Both the position numbers and the translations under genes were made by a program. From Diacronema lutheri (Eukaryota; Haptophyta; Pavlovophyceae; Pavlovales; Pavlovaceae), in contig JAGTXO010000052.1 of assembly GCA_019448385.1 (NCBI GenBank), positions 62,001-126,000 on the forward strand: a stretch of DNA of 64,000 nt, given 5' to 3'. The notes below the pieces were generated by a model. The model saw only the letters and a program-made list of their open reading frames with translations, did no database searches and was not told where the DNA came from. Positions 1 through 14,259 of this stretch are shown here, piece by piece; position 1 is the stretch's first letter, and each line of letters opens with the position of its first letter.

Positions 1-448
1 GCCTTGCAGTGCCAAGCAACGCGCGCGAGGCCGCCGATCGCCGGCGTGAGGCAACGGCGCATGCTGTCGCCCGCCGCAGAGCAGCGTTTGCGCCGGGCAC
101 TCTCTTCTCCGCAAGTTTGAGTTTGATCCCCTGGACCGGGCGTGCGCCCGAACCCTTCGCGACTAGGCCGTCCCTTGCACCCCCGACTAGGCCGTCTTTT
201 GCTCAAGACGTGTGACGCGGGCTGACGCCCCTGATCGGTCCAGCCCGGAGGCGCCATTGTTGCCAAAAAGGATTTGCGCGTTCCATTTTTCGCTCGGCAG
301 GAGCCAAGGCGCCTGTGCAGGTTGGCGTGCGCGCGCCCGACGCTCCCGGGGCGCCTCGCCGTCGCGCACCGCCGCTCAGGCCGCCGTCGCGGCAGCCGCG
401 CACTTCGTTGCGCCTCTACGCGCCCCGCCAGCTCCCGCGCCCGCGCCC
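1..448. other. 5' flank of the VPS13-like gene
   Basis: No recognisable gene lies here. An open frame continues upstream of the chosen start of the next gene, but it is arginine- and alanine-rich without domain character, so I read this stretch as promoter and 5' UTR. A short direct repeat of cgactaggccgtc occurs twice near 160-200. I see no clear TATA box. Confidence 0.4.
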
Positions 449-3400
449 ATGCTTTACGCGATTGGCGCGACGCTCGCCGTCTCGGGCGCAATTGGCTGGG
501 CGCTCTTCGACGTCGTCGCGCAGTACGTGTCTCGCAAGGTGTGCCTCTCGATCGGGCTGCTCGAGCCGACGTGGACGTTGCACTCGCGTTGGTCGCTCCG
601 CCGTGCGTGGTTCATCGTGCGCAACGGCCGGCTCACGCCGTGGTTCGCCGACGTGATGAACATCAGCGGCTACTTCGTTCCGTCGCTCAACCGCGAGCAC
701 GTCTTCGATGAGCTCGTGATCGAGATCGGCTGGACGCGCCGGCCGTGGCTCAAGGCGTCGATTCGGCATTGCGAGCTCACGCTCGCCACCCAGCCCAAGG
801 CCGAGTGGGGCGGCGGCAAGCAGCTGCTCGTCGACTGGGTCGCCGGCTACTCGGCGTGGGTCCTGGACTGGCTGACGCGCCACCTCGACGTCTGCTGCGG
901 TCTGCCACGAGCGGCGATCCGGTGGCACGAGGACTTGGGCTCGCCGCTCCGCCGGCTCGTCGTTGAGGTGATCGGCCACTGCGAGGCATCGATCGACGTG
1001 CTCTCCGTGTACATTGACGAAACGCACTTTGGGTGGGGCCCCGGCCGCGCGCTCTTCTCGCGCTTCCACGATTTTCGGGCGTCGACGATGGCGCGGCCGG
1101 GCAAGGCGCCCGGGCTCAACGTGTGGTGCCCGTCGGTCGTGAGCGGCTCGATCGCGCGCTGGGAGTCGATGGTCCCGCCGAACAGCGCGCCCGGAGCGCC
1201 ACCGACGCCGCAGCAGCCGCTGATGACGATCCTGGGCCTCGAAATTGTCACCGAGCTCGACGGCAACATGCTGCTCGAGTTTAAAATGCGCGAGATGCTG
1301 CTGCACGTCGAGCCGCGCCGCATGCGCGCGAACGCGGCGATGGGCGCGCTCTACGACGCGTACGGCGAGTGGTACTACGGGCTCTGCGACGCCGACATGG
1401 CGGCGCGCAAGAAGCGCGGCGATGACACGGCGCTCGTGCGCGCGGCGACCGTCCGCCACGCGCAGCTTGTGTCGCGCGCGCGCGACACGAGCGCGCACGC
1501 CGCCGACCGGCTGGGCGCGCTTGCGATGGCGGACCAGATTGCACACTCCTTCCCATTCGAGGTCGCGTTACGCATGCGTCACACCGCCGGTTACGCGCCG
1601 CCGCCACCACGGCCCGAGGCGGGCCAGCCGGCCGAGCCGGCCGACGACTATGGCATCCCGGGCTCGGCGGTCCCGCCGCTCGTCGAGGCGCGCTGGGCTA
1701 AGATAGGCGCGCGCGGCGGCTTTGTGCCCGCGGCGGAGTGCGCGGCGCGGTGGCGCTGGCCCGCGCGCGCCGCCGCCGACGCGGGCGACGACGCCGCCCT
1801 CGATTGCGACGGCGGGTTCGAACGCGTGCTCGCGGTGGCGAACGCGATGTGGGAGGCACGCCGGCCGATGAAGACACTCAAGCTCGCCGTGCACATCGGT
1901 ACGATGCGCACGTGGCTCGCGGACGCGGACGGCGGGCTCGGCGGCGCGCGCGTCCGGCCACGCGCGGGCGCGCCTAACGGCGCGGGCGCCGGCGCACACG
2001 GCCTGCCCGCCTGCCGTCGCGCGCCATCGGCGCGCAGCGCGATTGGCGGCACGATCCCCGGCGCACGCGCCGGCGCCGCCACCGCGGCGGCCGCCGCGGC
2101 GCTCGCCGCGCCCGCCGCACGCCGCTCGCGCCCGTCAGCGCGCGAGCTGCTCGCGCGCGCGCGCGCGCTCGGCTCCCGCGTCGTGCAGCGGCTCTGGCCG
2201 TTCGGCCCGCCACCCGCGTGCTCGACGCCGGTGCGGTATCCAAGCGATTCTCCGATCGCGAGCGCGAGCCCGCCGGCGGGCGCGCCGTTCGGGACAGTCG
2301 AGGGCCTGTGCCTCGAGCTCGGCTTGTCATTCAAGCCGTACCTCGACGCGGAGGCGATGGACGGCCCGCACCACCAGCTCGGCGCGGCGTGCGCCGCCGC
2401 CGCGCGCTGCGACGGCGTCGCGCGCGCCAAGCGACGGTTATCGCTTGCGCTGAGCGTCACGCGCGCTGGCTACGCCGACCCGCGCGCGGGCGCGTCGTGC
2501 CCGACGCCGCACCGCGAGATCATTGGCCGGACGCCCGCGCTCGCGCCCGGACAGCAGATGTTCTGCCTCGCGCTAGGCAAGCACCGCGATGGCGGCCTCG
2601 GCCTCGGCCTCCGGCTGCACCACTGCTGCGCTGTCGCGCGAGTCGACGCGCTCGCGCTCATCCTGCGCTCCCTCGCCCCGCCCGGCGTGGGTGCTGCAGT
2701 GAAGGCAGACACAATGCGCACGAACGATGGCGGCGTGGACGATTACGCGCTGCAGATGGGCGGGGCCCGCGTTGACGCGGAGATCGCGCGCGCGACGAGC
2801 CTCGGCTCGGCGATCTGCGCCGCGTCGGCGCTCGGCCGCGTGGACGGCCACCTCGAGGCCCTTCTCCCGCTCACGCCCGCGGCAGCCGCGGCGGCCGCGG
2901 CGGCGCGGCACGTGCGCCTGCCGCCCGCCGTCGCGCGCGAGCGCGTCGCCGCCGCGCTCCTCGCCGAGCAACTTGTGCTCGGCGGCTCGCCCGCCTCCGT
3001 GCAGCTCGAGGTCGTCGGCTTGTACGCGTGCCTCGTGCAGCCGGGCGCGGCCGCCGCCGCCGCGTTCGCCGCTGCGGGCGCCGACGGCTCCGACCTCGCG
3101 TCCGCCTTTGGCGCGTGCTCGGTCGACGAGGATATGAGCGCGAGCGCGCTGCGGCCGGCGTTTGCGTGCAAGCTTTCAACCGCCGTCTCCGCGTCGAGCA
3201 CCGAGCGCGGCGAGGCGGCCGTCGCGCGCGCGCAGGTCTGCCTGATGCTGTGCAGACTCGACACGGATTCTTCCGACCTCGTCGTCGACCTCGAGGCCGC
3301 GACACGTCACTACCTCCTCGACCCGACCGAGCTGAGGCTATGCTACTCCGCCGCGCCCAACGGGCCGGCAGACGCGCACGCTGCGAGCGTTCGGGGCACG

Positions 3401-6400
3401 CCGGCCGCGCGCGGCGCCACCGGCGCCACCGGCGCGGACGGCGGTGCGCTCGTGCCCCTCGCAGCAGCCGGCGGCGGCGACGGCGCGCGCGCGCGCGCGC
3501 GCGAGGCGCGCGCAGGGGGCGTGCGCGGCGCGGACGGCGCGCTGGTCGGTGGTACGTGCGCGCCGGACGCGGACGAGGCGACAGCGGCGGCCGTCGCCGC
3601 CGTCGCGGCCACGCGCCGCGTGCCCGCGTTCGGCGACGGCGCGTCGTCGACGGCCGCGACGCTCTCGCCGAGCCTCGCCGACGCGTGCGACGAGGACACA
3701 CGCGACGTGGACGCGGCGGCGGCGGCGGCGAGCGACGAGGCCGGCGGCAGCGGCGCGGCCGCGGCCGTTGCGGAGGCCGTCGCGGAGGCAGACGCGGCAG
3801 CGGACGCGGCGGCCGCCGCGATCGACAGGGTGTCCGATTCAGTGCGCGCCGAGCTGAGCCGTGGAGGCAGCGGCGGTGGCGGCGCCGACGACACGCTACC
3901 TGACGGCGGCGTGCAGCCGCGCGCGAGTGTCGACGCGGAGCCTGGCGAGCGCGTCGAAGGGCAGCCATCGCAGCCGCAGCCATCGCAGCCGCAGCCATCG
4001 CAGCCGCAGCCATCGCAGCCGCAGCCATCGCAGCCGCAGCCATCGCAGCCGCAGCCGCAGCCGCAGCCGCAACCGTTGGCGTCGCAGCCTGCAAAGCGGC
4101 CACGCGCGATGCAGCGCGCAATCGTCGTGCAGCTCGGGCACGTGGGCACGTGCGTCACGCCGCATGACGTCGCTGCGATCCTCGGCGGGCTTCAGCTCCT
4201 CTCCTACGGGCAGAAGGAGGTCTCGCGTGCGAACCGCGCGCGCACCGCCGCGACGGTGCGCCCGCGCGGCTGGCGCGGCTTGGCGGCCGCGCCCGCCGCG
4301 CCCGCCGCGCCCGCCGCGCCCGCCGCGCCCGCCGCGCCCGCCGTGCACAGCTCGCCGACGCCGCCGTCGGCCGCCGACTCGCCCACGCTCGCCCGCGCGG
4401 ACGGCGCGACACCGACCACACGCGAGCAGCCTGCTGCCGTTCAGCTGCAGCTCGTGGGCGAGGGCGACGAGGGCACGGACGGCGCCGACGGCGCGCACAG
4501 CCACGCTCCCGTCGAGCGCGGCGCGGGCGCGGTCTGCCATGGCGATGACGCGCAGCCGGCGCTCGTCGAGCTCGCGCTGCCGCCTGACGGCGTCCCGCCG
4601 CCATCACAGCAGCGCAGCCGTTTGCAGATGGCCGGCGCGGCCGTCAAGACCATCGCGCGCTGGACCGACTCGCCGCCGTCCGTGAGCGTTCGCACCTCCA
4701 TCGCGGTGCGCGCGGAAGCCATCATGATCAATCTCGTCAACGGCTCATGGCAGCCCCTCCTCTCCGCCGAGTTGGCCGCCGCGTTCGGGCTCGGCGCGGT
4801 GCAGAGGCGCACGGCCAAGCCGGCGGCCATCGCGCTCTTCGCCGCGGCAGGCGAGCGCGCCGAGCCGCCCGCGGGGGCGGCCGCGCCGCCTCCGCCGCCC
4901 GAGCCTCTGCCGTCGGTCACCGCCAGCGGCTCGACGCTCACGTTGCTGCCCTCCGACCGGCTGCGCGTGCACGCGCGCGTCTCGCTCGCGCTCTCATGTT
5001 ACAACGTGACGGTGCGCGAGCTCGAACCGCTCGTCGAGCCGTGGGCCATCGACCTCGACATTGACAAGAAGCCGGCGTTGCCCCCGTGCGTGCACGCGCC
5101 GCCATCAATGGCCGCGGCCGCGGGCGGCGGCGCCGGCGCCGGCGGCGCGCTGACGCCGGCGGCGCGCAACGGCACGGGCTCGCGCGCCCACACGCCGCGC
5201 GGCGGCGGCTCGGCGCGCAAGGGGCTGCACGCCGCCGCGCCGCGCGCGCCGCCGCGCACGGTGCACGCGACGGCCAACGGCCGGCGCGACGGAGCGCTCG
5301 CGGTCTTGCTCCGATCCGAGCGCGTGCTCAACGTCAACCTGACGCCGCAGCTCGTCGCGACGCTGCGCGACGCGGCGGCGTTCCGCGCGGACGTCGAGCT
5401 CGTCGAAGCGCAGCTGAGCGCCGACGAGGCCGCCGCCGCCGCCGGCCACCAGCCCTCCGCCGGCCTCTCCGTCGGCAAGTCTGCGCTGTTCGCCGTGCAC
5501 AACGACACGTGCGTCGCGCTCAAGGTCGTCTACGTGCCCGCGCGCGAGATTAGCGCGGACGACGCGCCGCCCGAGCCGAGCGAGCAGCCCGAGCTCGCGC
5601 CGCCGGCGTTGTCGCACGCCGAGCGCGACGGCGGCGGCGTGCGCGAGCTTGTCGTGCTGCGTGGCGAGCGACGCGCGCTCGTCGCCGAGGAGCCTCCGAC
5701 GGGCGCCGAGGCGAGCGCGGCGGCGGGCCCGCGTTGGTGGTCGCAGGTTGAACTGCGCAGGCGTGAGCGGCGCGCGGCCGAGTCGACGGTGCTAATCGAG
5801 CCGCTCACGAGCGCGGTGGGCAAAGGCGCCGACGGCGGCGGCGGCGGCGGCTCGGCGCGCGCCGACGGCGCGCCGGCGAGCGGCCGCTTCTCATTCCCGC
5901 TCGCACAGCCGCAGCCGTTTGCGCTGCCTCTGCCGTTCGCAACGGTCGTGCACGCCGCGCTCGGCCGTGATGGCCGCCGGCGCGAGCGCGCGCACGCCGG
6001 CGGCGGCGGCGGCGACGGGGGCACGCAGGCCGCGGCGGCGATCACGTCGACGATCGTCCTCGAGCCCGTGCAGGACGCGCTCTCGCGCGCGCGCCTCCTC
6101 GTCTTCCGGTCGAACGTGCGCGTGCGCAACGCGACGGGCGGCTCGCTCGCCGTGCGCGTCCGGCCGACGGCCGCAGCCGGCGCGAGCGTGCTCGCCGCCG
6201 CGCGGCGCGCGGCCGATCGCATCGCGATGGCGGACATGCCGCCAGCCGAGGCGATGCTCGAAGCGGACGGCGGCGCGCTGCTCTTCGAGCGGTGGCTCGC
6301 GCCGGGCGAGGCGGACTCGCTGCCGCTGCCCCTCTGCCGCCTCTCCGAGCTCCTCCTGCCCAACGGCCACGCCGTCGCCGGCTGCACTGTCGACGACGGC

Positions 6401-7368
6401 GCGGCCGCGGCCGCGGCCGCGGCCGCGGGCGCGGGCGCGGGCGCGGGCGCGTCCGCGCGCGTGTCCGTCGAGTGGCTGCTGCGGCGCGCGGCGGCGCTCG
6501 GCATTCGCTCGGCGGCGGGCGGCGACGCGCCAGGGCGCGCGCGCGGCTCGGGCAAGCGGGGTGGCGCCGGCTCGGGCGGCAAGGGCGGTGGCGGCGATGC
6601 GGCCGCGCACGCCGACGGCGGCGGCGCGTCGGAAGCGCGCGTCGACGCTGCGACCGCCGCCGTGTCGGGGTGGCAAGGCGAGGTTTGGATCGAATCGCCG
6701 TGGCCCGCCTTTTGCCTCCTCCTCTCCGCCTCGCCGCTCGCCAACCTGCGTGGCTGCGTCGACGTCGAGCTCTCGATCCACCCGCGCATGGCGGTACGCA
6801 ACTTGTTGCCCACCCCCATCCTCATGCGCGTCGCGTCGCACGCGGCCGTGCGGCGCGCGCTCGGTTCGACAGGCGGCGCGCTGCTCGCGGCGGGCGACGC
6901 GGCGTCAGCGATGCGCGTGCTCAAGGCGCTCGAGCGGCCACGCGACATCGCCGCACTCGCCGCCCAGCACGACGAGCGCGGCGCGCGCGCCGCCGTCGCC
7001 GCGCGCTTCGGGCTGAGCGGCGAGCAGGCCGCGCAGCTCTTGGAAATTCCTCTGGGTGGGTACACGTCGCACAAGCTCGACGAGCTGCGGCGCGCGGTGC
7101 GCGCGTCGGCTGCCGCGTCGGCGCCAGCGTCGGCGTCGGCGTCGGCGTCGGCGCGCGCCGACGCGGCCGCCGCCGCGGCCGACGGCTCCACGCGACTCTC
7201 GTACGCCGAGGCCGAGCGCGAGGTGCTGCGCACGGAGGGCGAGCCGTTCGCCGTGCCGGCGGGTAGCTCGATCAACTTGCCGGGCTGGGCGCCGCTCGAC
7301 GGCCTGCACCTGCAGTTCTGCGTGCGCGCGGACGCGGACGCGCTCGGGCACGAGGACGAGGCGCTCGC

Positions 7369-7399
<31 letters not shown>

Positions 7400-10300
7400 T
7401 ATGGCTCGGAGGCTGCCGGCGCCGGCGCGGGCAGCGACAACGATGGCGGCGCTTCGACGTCGCGCGGCGGCGCGCGCGGCGGCGCGTGGCGCGGCGCGCG
7501 CGCGCCCGCGCGCGGCGACGAGGAGGAGGAGGAGGAGGCGAGCTGGGGCGACCCGTACGCGATCGAGCCGCTGCCAGCGTCCGCGCCCGAGCGCAAGCAC
7601 ACGTGCCTGCTCAAGCTCGAGCAATCCGACGAGCGACGGATGGCGTGCGAGGTGGCGCTCTCGCACTCCGCGCACCAGCCGCTCGACATCACGCTCCGCG
7701 CCGCCGTGTGGGTCGTGAACAAGACGTCGCTCAAGCTGAGCTATTTCGACGCGACGGCGAGCGGCGCCGCGTCGCGCCTCCCCGTCTCGCTCAAGCTGCC
7801 CGCGCTGCCGACGCTGCGCGCGTCGAGCGCGCACGGCGAGCGCGTGGCGCGCGAGGCGCAGCTCGCGGCGCGGCTCATCGCGACGTCGAGCACGTGCCCG
7901 ATCCCGCTGTACAGTGAGGCGGGCGACGACGACGACGACGACGACAGCGCGGCGTCGGATGGCGGCGCCGACGAGTACGGCGCCGAGCAGCACGTGGGCA
8001 CCGGCGGCGACGCCGACGCCGACGGCGGCTCAGACGGCGGCGGCGGCACGCGGCACGCGCGCCGGCGGGGTCGCGGCTCGGCGCGCGGCTCGGCGCGCGC
8101 CGGCGTGGGCAAGGCGGTGAGGACGGCGTGGTGCCCGGCCCTCGTGTGCAACCGCACGGGCGGCGGCAAGTTGACGCTCAGGCCGACGGGCGTCCGGTTG
8201 ATGACGGGCTGCGCCGAGCAGGCGTTGCGGTTGCCGCGCGAGCAGCACGAGCCGAGCCCACCTCTGTGCGTCTCGTTCACCGCGCTGCCAGCCGAGCTGC
8301 GCGTCGAGTCCGATCCGTTCTCTGTCGACGTGTCCGGTGACTCCGGTGAGATCCGGATCGGCGCGAACGGCGTCCTTGGCATCTCCGTCTCCGCCGCGCC
8401 CGAGCGCTTCGTGCAGGCCGCGACCAAGGTCGTAACCGTTGTGCCTCGGTGCGCGCCTCCCGCGCGCGCGCGGCAGGGTGCGGTGCGGCCTGCTGCCTGC
8501 CGCGCCGTTTCGCGCGCCGCACGGCCGCGCGGCGTCGCCTCGGCGTGCCCCACGCGTCGTCTCACCCGCCACCGCATCCGCCATCGTGCCCCGCGCGTCG
8601 TCTCACCCGCCACCGCATCCGCCATCGTGCCCCGCTCGTCGCCGCTCTGCGCAGGTACATTGTCTTCAACGCGCTCGCACGCCCCCTCGATTTTGTGACC
8701 GCCCTCGTCTCCGCCGATTTCGTCAAGCGGCACCGGCACATGCGGCCCAGTCCCGAGCTGGCCGTCGAGCTCCGCTCGATGGCCATCAACTCGCTGCCCG
8801 TCGGCTGCGCCGCGCCCGTCTACACCTTTGGGCGTCGGTGTGGCGCGGAGGACGCGGCGGATGAGTCGACGGCGGGCGAGGGCGGCGCGCGCTCTGCGCC
8901 GTCGGGCAACAACGGCTCGGTAGCCAAGCTCGTGCTGCGCGTGCTGTTGGTGCGCATAGCGGACTCCGACTCCGTCTGGTCGCCGCCCCTTCTGCTCGAC
9001 ACTCCGGACACGCTCCACTTCGACACGGCGCAGAACCACGGCACGGATGGCGGCGAGCCGATCGCTGCCGACGATAGAGAGCTCGGAGGCGCACACGCGC
9101 AGCGCGGCGTGGCGGGCACGACGTCGCCATCGCTCACGCGCGGCGCGGCGGGCGCGGGCGCGGACGGCGGCGGCGGCGACGCGTGCGGGCGCGCGCGCGC
9201 CATGTCGCTCGTGCAGGCGACGCTCAAGCCAGAGGGCGCGACGTTGTTCGCGGCGTTTGGCGATGCGAGTGGCGCGCCGCCGTACCGCATTGTCAACCGG
9301 TCGAACCACGTCGTCTGGTGCGCGCACGCGCCGGCGGGCATGCGTCGCGCGGGCGAATGCGTGCGTGCCGGCGAGCCCCTCCCCGGCCTGCCATCTGCGC
9401 ACTATGGGTCAGCCCCTCCCCGGCCTGCCATCTGCGCACTACGGGTCAGCCCCTCCCCGGCCTGCCATCTGCGCACTATGGGTCAGCCCCTCCCCGGCCT
9501 GCCATCTGCGCACTATGGGTCAGCCCCTCCCCGGCCTGCCATCTGCGCACTACGGGTCAGCCCCTCCCCGGCCTGCCATCTGCGCACTATGGGTCAGCCC
9601 CTCCCCGGCCTGCCATCTGCGCACTATGGGTCAGCCCCTCCCCGGCCTGCCATCTGCGCACTATGGGTCAGCCCCTCCCCGGCCTGCCATCTGCGCACTA
9701 TGGGTCAGCCCCTCCCCGGCCTGCCATCTGCGCACTACGGGTCAGCCCCTCCCCGGCCTGCCATCTGCGCACTATGGGTCAGCCCCTCCCCGGCCTGCCA
9801 TCTGCGCACTACGGGTCAGCCCCTCCCCGGCCTGCCATCTGCGCACTATGGGTCAGCCCCTCCCCGGCCTGCCATCTGCGCACTATGGGTCAGCCCCTCC
9901 CCGGCCTGCCATCTGCGCACTATGGGTCAGCCCCTCCCCGGCCTGCCATCTGCGCACTATGGGTCAGCCCCTCCCCGGCCTGCCATCTGCGCACTATGGG
10001 TCAGCCCCTCCCCGGCCTGCCATCTGCGCACTATGGGTCAGCCCCTCCCCGGCCTGCCATCTGCGCACTACGGGACGTGCGTTATAGCCAATCACCTGCG
10101 CCGCGGGCATTCGCTCGCGTTCCGCCCCCCCCCCCCCCCAACCCCCCCTGCTATTCGCTCGCGTTCCGCCCCCCTCCTCCCCCCAACCCCCCCCCCCCCC
10201 CCCCCAACCCCCCCTGCTATTCGCTCGCGTCCCGCCCCCCTCCTTCCCCCCCCCCCCCCCCAACCCCCCCCCCCCCCCCCCCAACCCCCCCTGCTGCAGG

Positions 10301-13300
10301 TATGAGCAGAATGCCGTCGGTTGGTCGCGCGAGCGGCTCGCGCCGGGCCGCGAGCGTCCGTTCGTGTGGTCATCGCCGTATGGGGCCGACCGCAAGCTTC
10401 GGATTGGTATCGTGGGTTTGACGGGCGTGGCGGTGTGGAAGCTGGACGAGATCAAGAGCTCGCTTACGCTGCCGCTCTCCGCGGCGTCGAGCGCCGACGC
10501 CGACGGCGGCGGTGGCGACGGCGGCGGCGGCTTGGCCGCGCGCCGCCTCATGCTTTCAAACGCGGCGGGCGGCGCGGCGGCCAACGGCTCGGCACTGCAC
10601 GCGTGGCTTTTCCCGCACGAGGGGACGATCACGCTCGAGCTCTTCAGTTCCGAGGCGCAGCTGCGCGACGCGCAACACGAACGCGGCGAGCGGCTTAGGC
10701 TGCGCTCGCGGCGCGCGGGCGTCGCCGCCGGAGGCGGCGCTACCGCACCCTCCGCTCCGCTGCAGCTTGACTGGGACTTCCTCGGCTTCTCAGTGACAGT
10801 ACTCTCGGCGGCGCCGCGCGAGCTGCTCCACCTCGCCGCGCGCCAGCTGCGCGGCACGACGCGCTCACTCGGCGACTACCAGCTTTTAAAGTTGAGCCTG
10901 GGCCACTTGCAGGTGGACAACATGACGTCGCCGACCGCGCCGCCGCTCCTCGCGTCGCTCGAGGCGGGCGGCGGCGGCGGCGAGGGCGCGCTCGTCGACA
11001 TGGCCGCGTCGATCCTCGCCGCGCTGCCCGGCGCGCCTGCCGCGCTCTCGGCCGCGGCCGGCCGGCGCGGCGCGCGCGGCGCGCGCGGCCGCGCGTCGGC
11101 CGCCGCCGCGGCCGTGCGCGTCGGCGGCCACCCGTTCCTCGAGATGATCGTGCACAAGGAGGCGCAGCCTGCGGACACGTTCCGTAGGCGCCGCGCGGCG
11201 CGCGGTTGGCAGCCGCTGCCCTCGCGCCCGCCTGCTGCGCGTCGGTCGCGGCGCGCGCTGGCTTACGTCTGCTGGTCCCTTCTTTCTACTGTGTGCGTCC
11301 CACTGTCTGCATCCCACTGTCCGCATCCCACTGTCTGCATCCCACTCTGCATCGGTTTGCCCGCTTTCCACATGCTGCTCCGCCTGCCCGCTTTCGCCGC
11401 CTCGTTCTGACGAATGTGCTGCGCGCCTCGCCGCCACACGCTCACTTTGCCCCCTTCCCCCCCTTCCCCACCCCCCCCCCCCCCCCCCCACCCCCCTATC
11501 CCCGCCCCCGCCCAGGCTACGTGTACGCACACATGGCGTCGATGCGCCTCGTGATCGACGTGCCGTTCGCGCAGGAGCTCGTCTCGGGCTTCGTCTGGCC
11601 GGTGATCGCGTCGATGCGCGCAAAGCCCGGTGGCGAGCGCAAGGCCAAGGGCGGCGTCCTCCCAGGCGCGTACGGTGGTGCAGGCGGAGGCGGCGGAGTC
11701 GGAGGCGGCGCTGGCCTAATGGGCTCGCCGAACCGGCCGCCCGCGCTCGCGCACGCCGGCGCGGCGCGTCGATCCGATGGCGCGGGCGTCCGCTTCGCCG
11801 AGCAGCAGCCGCCGCGCACGCCGTCGGCCGACGACGCGGGCGGGGCCGACACGGACGGCGCGAACGGCGCGCCGAGCGCCGCGCGCGCGCGCGCGGGCGG
11901 CGCGCGCCCGGCCGGCCTGTCGCGCAGCCAATCGGACGCGACGGTGGCGCTGAGCGCGCTCGGCGGCGGCGCGTCGACGAGCGGCGGCGGTGGCGGTGAC
12001 GCGTCGCCGTCTGCGGGCTCAGTCGCCGTGAGCGCGCTGTGCGCGGGCGTGCCGTTCCCGTGGGCGAGCGTATCGGAAGCGGCTCACGGGACGGGGAAAC
12101 GGACGTACATCGAGCTGCTGCAGATCTGCCCGGCGTTCATCGAAGTGAACGTGGCGATGGGGCACGAGCAGCACTCGCTCTCCGACCTCGTCGACTGGCT
12201 CGTGTCGCTCGCCCTCGCCGGCTCGCTCCCGCCGGGCATCTCGCACGTCCTGCACGTGGCTCTCACCCTCATCGGCGGTTTCGTCACGTCCTTTGGCGCG
12301 AACCTCGCGTCCATCTCGGGCGCGTCGTACCGGCTGCCGCTGCTGCTGCACAAGAACGTCTTCGAGCGGCCGTCCGAGCTGGCCTTCCGCCTTGGCGCGT
12401 GCGTCCGCTCATCGCTGCTGATGCAATCCGCGAAACTTCTCGGATATTCCGATCTGCTCGGCAACCCGTTCGCGGCGGTCTCGCGGATCGGCGGCGATGT
12501 CTCATCGCTGCAGGCGGCGCTGCTCTCGGGCGAGGCGTCGGCGATCGCGGGCGGCGTCTCGGGCCTCGCCCTCGGCGCCGTCGGCACCGTCGCCGCCACC
12601 TCCTCCAAGATTACGGGCGGCGTGGGCAAGGTGCTCGTCGGCGTCGCCGGCGAGTCGCTCGACAACGAGCTGCGCCATTCGCGCGCGCCGCAGCACGTCG
12701 GCGAGGGGATCTACATGTGCGCGCAGATCCTGGGCGTCGGGCTGTACCGCGCGGGCCACGGCTTCGTGCACAAGCCGATCGAGGGCGGGCGCGAGGCCGG
12801 GCTCGCCGGCTGCATGGCGGGCTGCGCGCGCGGCACGGTCGGGCTCGTCGCGATCCCGCTCGGCAGTGCGCTCGGCGCGCTCTCGAAGCTGCTCGAGTCG
12901 GTCGACTCGACGACGCAGCTCGCATTCCTTGGCGCGGGCTCGCGCGCGCTCGACCGCCGGACGCAGATCCGGCCGGCTCGCGCCTTCTCAGCGCGCGGCG
13001 CGCAGCTCGCGGGCGGCGCGGGCGCGCTCACGCGCCGCACGCAGCGGACGCTCCGCCCGCTCAGCCAGTGCATGATCTCCGAGCTGCAGATCGTCATCGA
13101 GTCGCTCACGCTGCAGGTGCCGCCCGCGCAGGCACGCGCGCCCGCCGCCGGCGCCGGCGCCGCGCACGGCGGCGATGGCGGCGGCGCGGCGGCGGCCGGA
13201 GGCGGCGCGGGCGCGGGTGCCGTGCCGAGCGCCGCGGCGGGCGCCGACGCGCGCGAGCGCTGGTTGCGAGTGCTCATCTTCCTCAAGAGCCCGCACGAAG

Positions 13301-14218
13301 GCAGCGCGCGCGCGCACGTCGAGCTTGGCAAGACGCGCGATGTGCGCGCGCTGCAGCGAGCGCGCAGCCGTGCGGCGCGCGCGCGTGTGGCGCGGCGGGT
13401 GGCGTCGGCTCGCGCGAACGAGCGCGCTTCAATGAGCAGCTGACTGTGCCCTGCCGCCTGCCGCCTGCCGCCCGCCGCACGCCGCCTCCAACGCAGGTGT
13501 CCGTGAAGGGCGCATACGCCACTTGGGACGAAGCTATTTACATCTCCATCCACTCACTCTCAGAGGCGATTTGGTGAGCGCTCGCACGCACGCGCGCGCG
13601 CGCGCGTGCGCGCGCTCCCGGCATGCTCGCACGCGCCGCGGCCTTCCCGCCCTTTCGCTCTTCCCAATTCCAGCATGGCCGCCCGTATGCGCGCTCGCCT
13701 CGCCCGACGTCCGCGTGCCCGCCTCGCCCGCGTCGCGTGCGCGCAGGCTCGTGATCGAGGAGCGCGCGGAGAAGGCGAACGTGTACGTGCCCATTGGCCA
13801 CGTCTCCCTCCGTCTCGACCAGCTCCAGCGCCTCCTCCACCCGCGAGACGCGTCCGCCGCGCCCGCGCCCACGTCGGCAATGCTGCCGAGCCGCACGCGC
13901 CTCTGGGCGCGCGTGCAGCAGCACGCGCGCCTTGCGCGCTCGGTGCACGCGCCGACCCACGTGATCCGCTCGCAGGCGCTGTGCGCGCGCGTGATGCGCA
14001 TCGAGGAGGCTGGCGCGGACGTGGGCGCCGCGCTCGCGCAGCCGTCGTCGCGCCCGCCGGCCGCGGGCTCGACCTTGCTCGTGCCACCGCCGAGCAGCCG
14101 CGGCTGCGGTGGCGCGGGCATCTCTGACGACGCGCTCTCCGCCTCGACGCGCGCCACCAAGTCGCTCCTCATCCCGCACGAGCGCGGCGGCGAGGGCTGC
14201 GGCTATGGCGATGACGGC

Positions 14219-14259
<41 letters not shown>

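Noticed and set aside
212-448. Extra N-terminal 79 residues for the VPS13-like protein
   Set aside because: The segment is Arg/Ala-rich without fold character, and the ATG at 449 begins a well-formed hydrophobic helix.
1800-1830. tRNA-like gggttcgaac
   Set aside because: It lies inside VPS13-like coding sequence and no cloverleaf surrounds it. I found no tRNA or rRNA gene in the window.
2871-4158. Long minus-strand frames over the VPS13-like exon, including a Cys/Gly repeat
   Set aside because: They are antisense shadows of high G+C coding sequence and of the QPSQP repeat, with no domain content.
9318-10299. Long plus-strand open frames translating the 37-bp repeat (APPRPAICAL, SPSPACHLRT and so on)
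   Set aside because: The unit length is not a multiple of three, and the tract lies between two exons that join perfectly. It is an intronic minisatellite, not protein.
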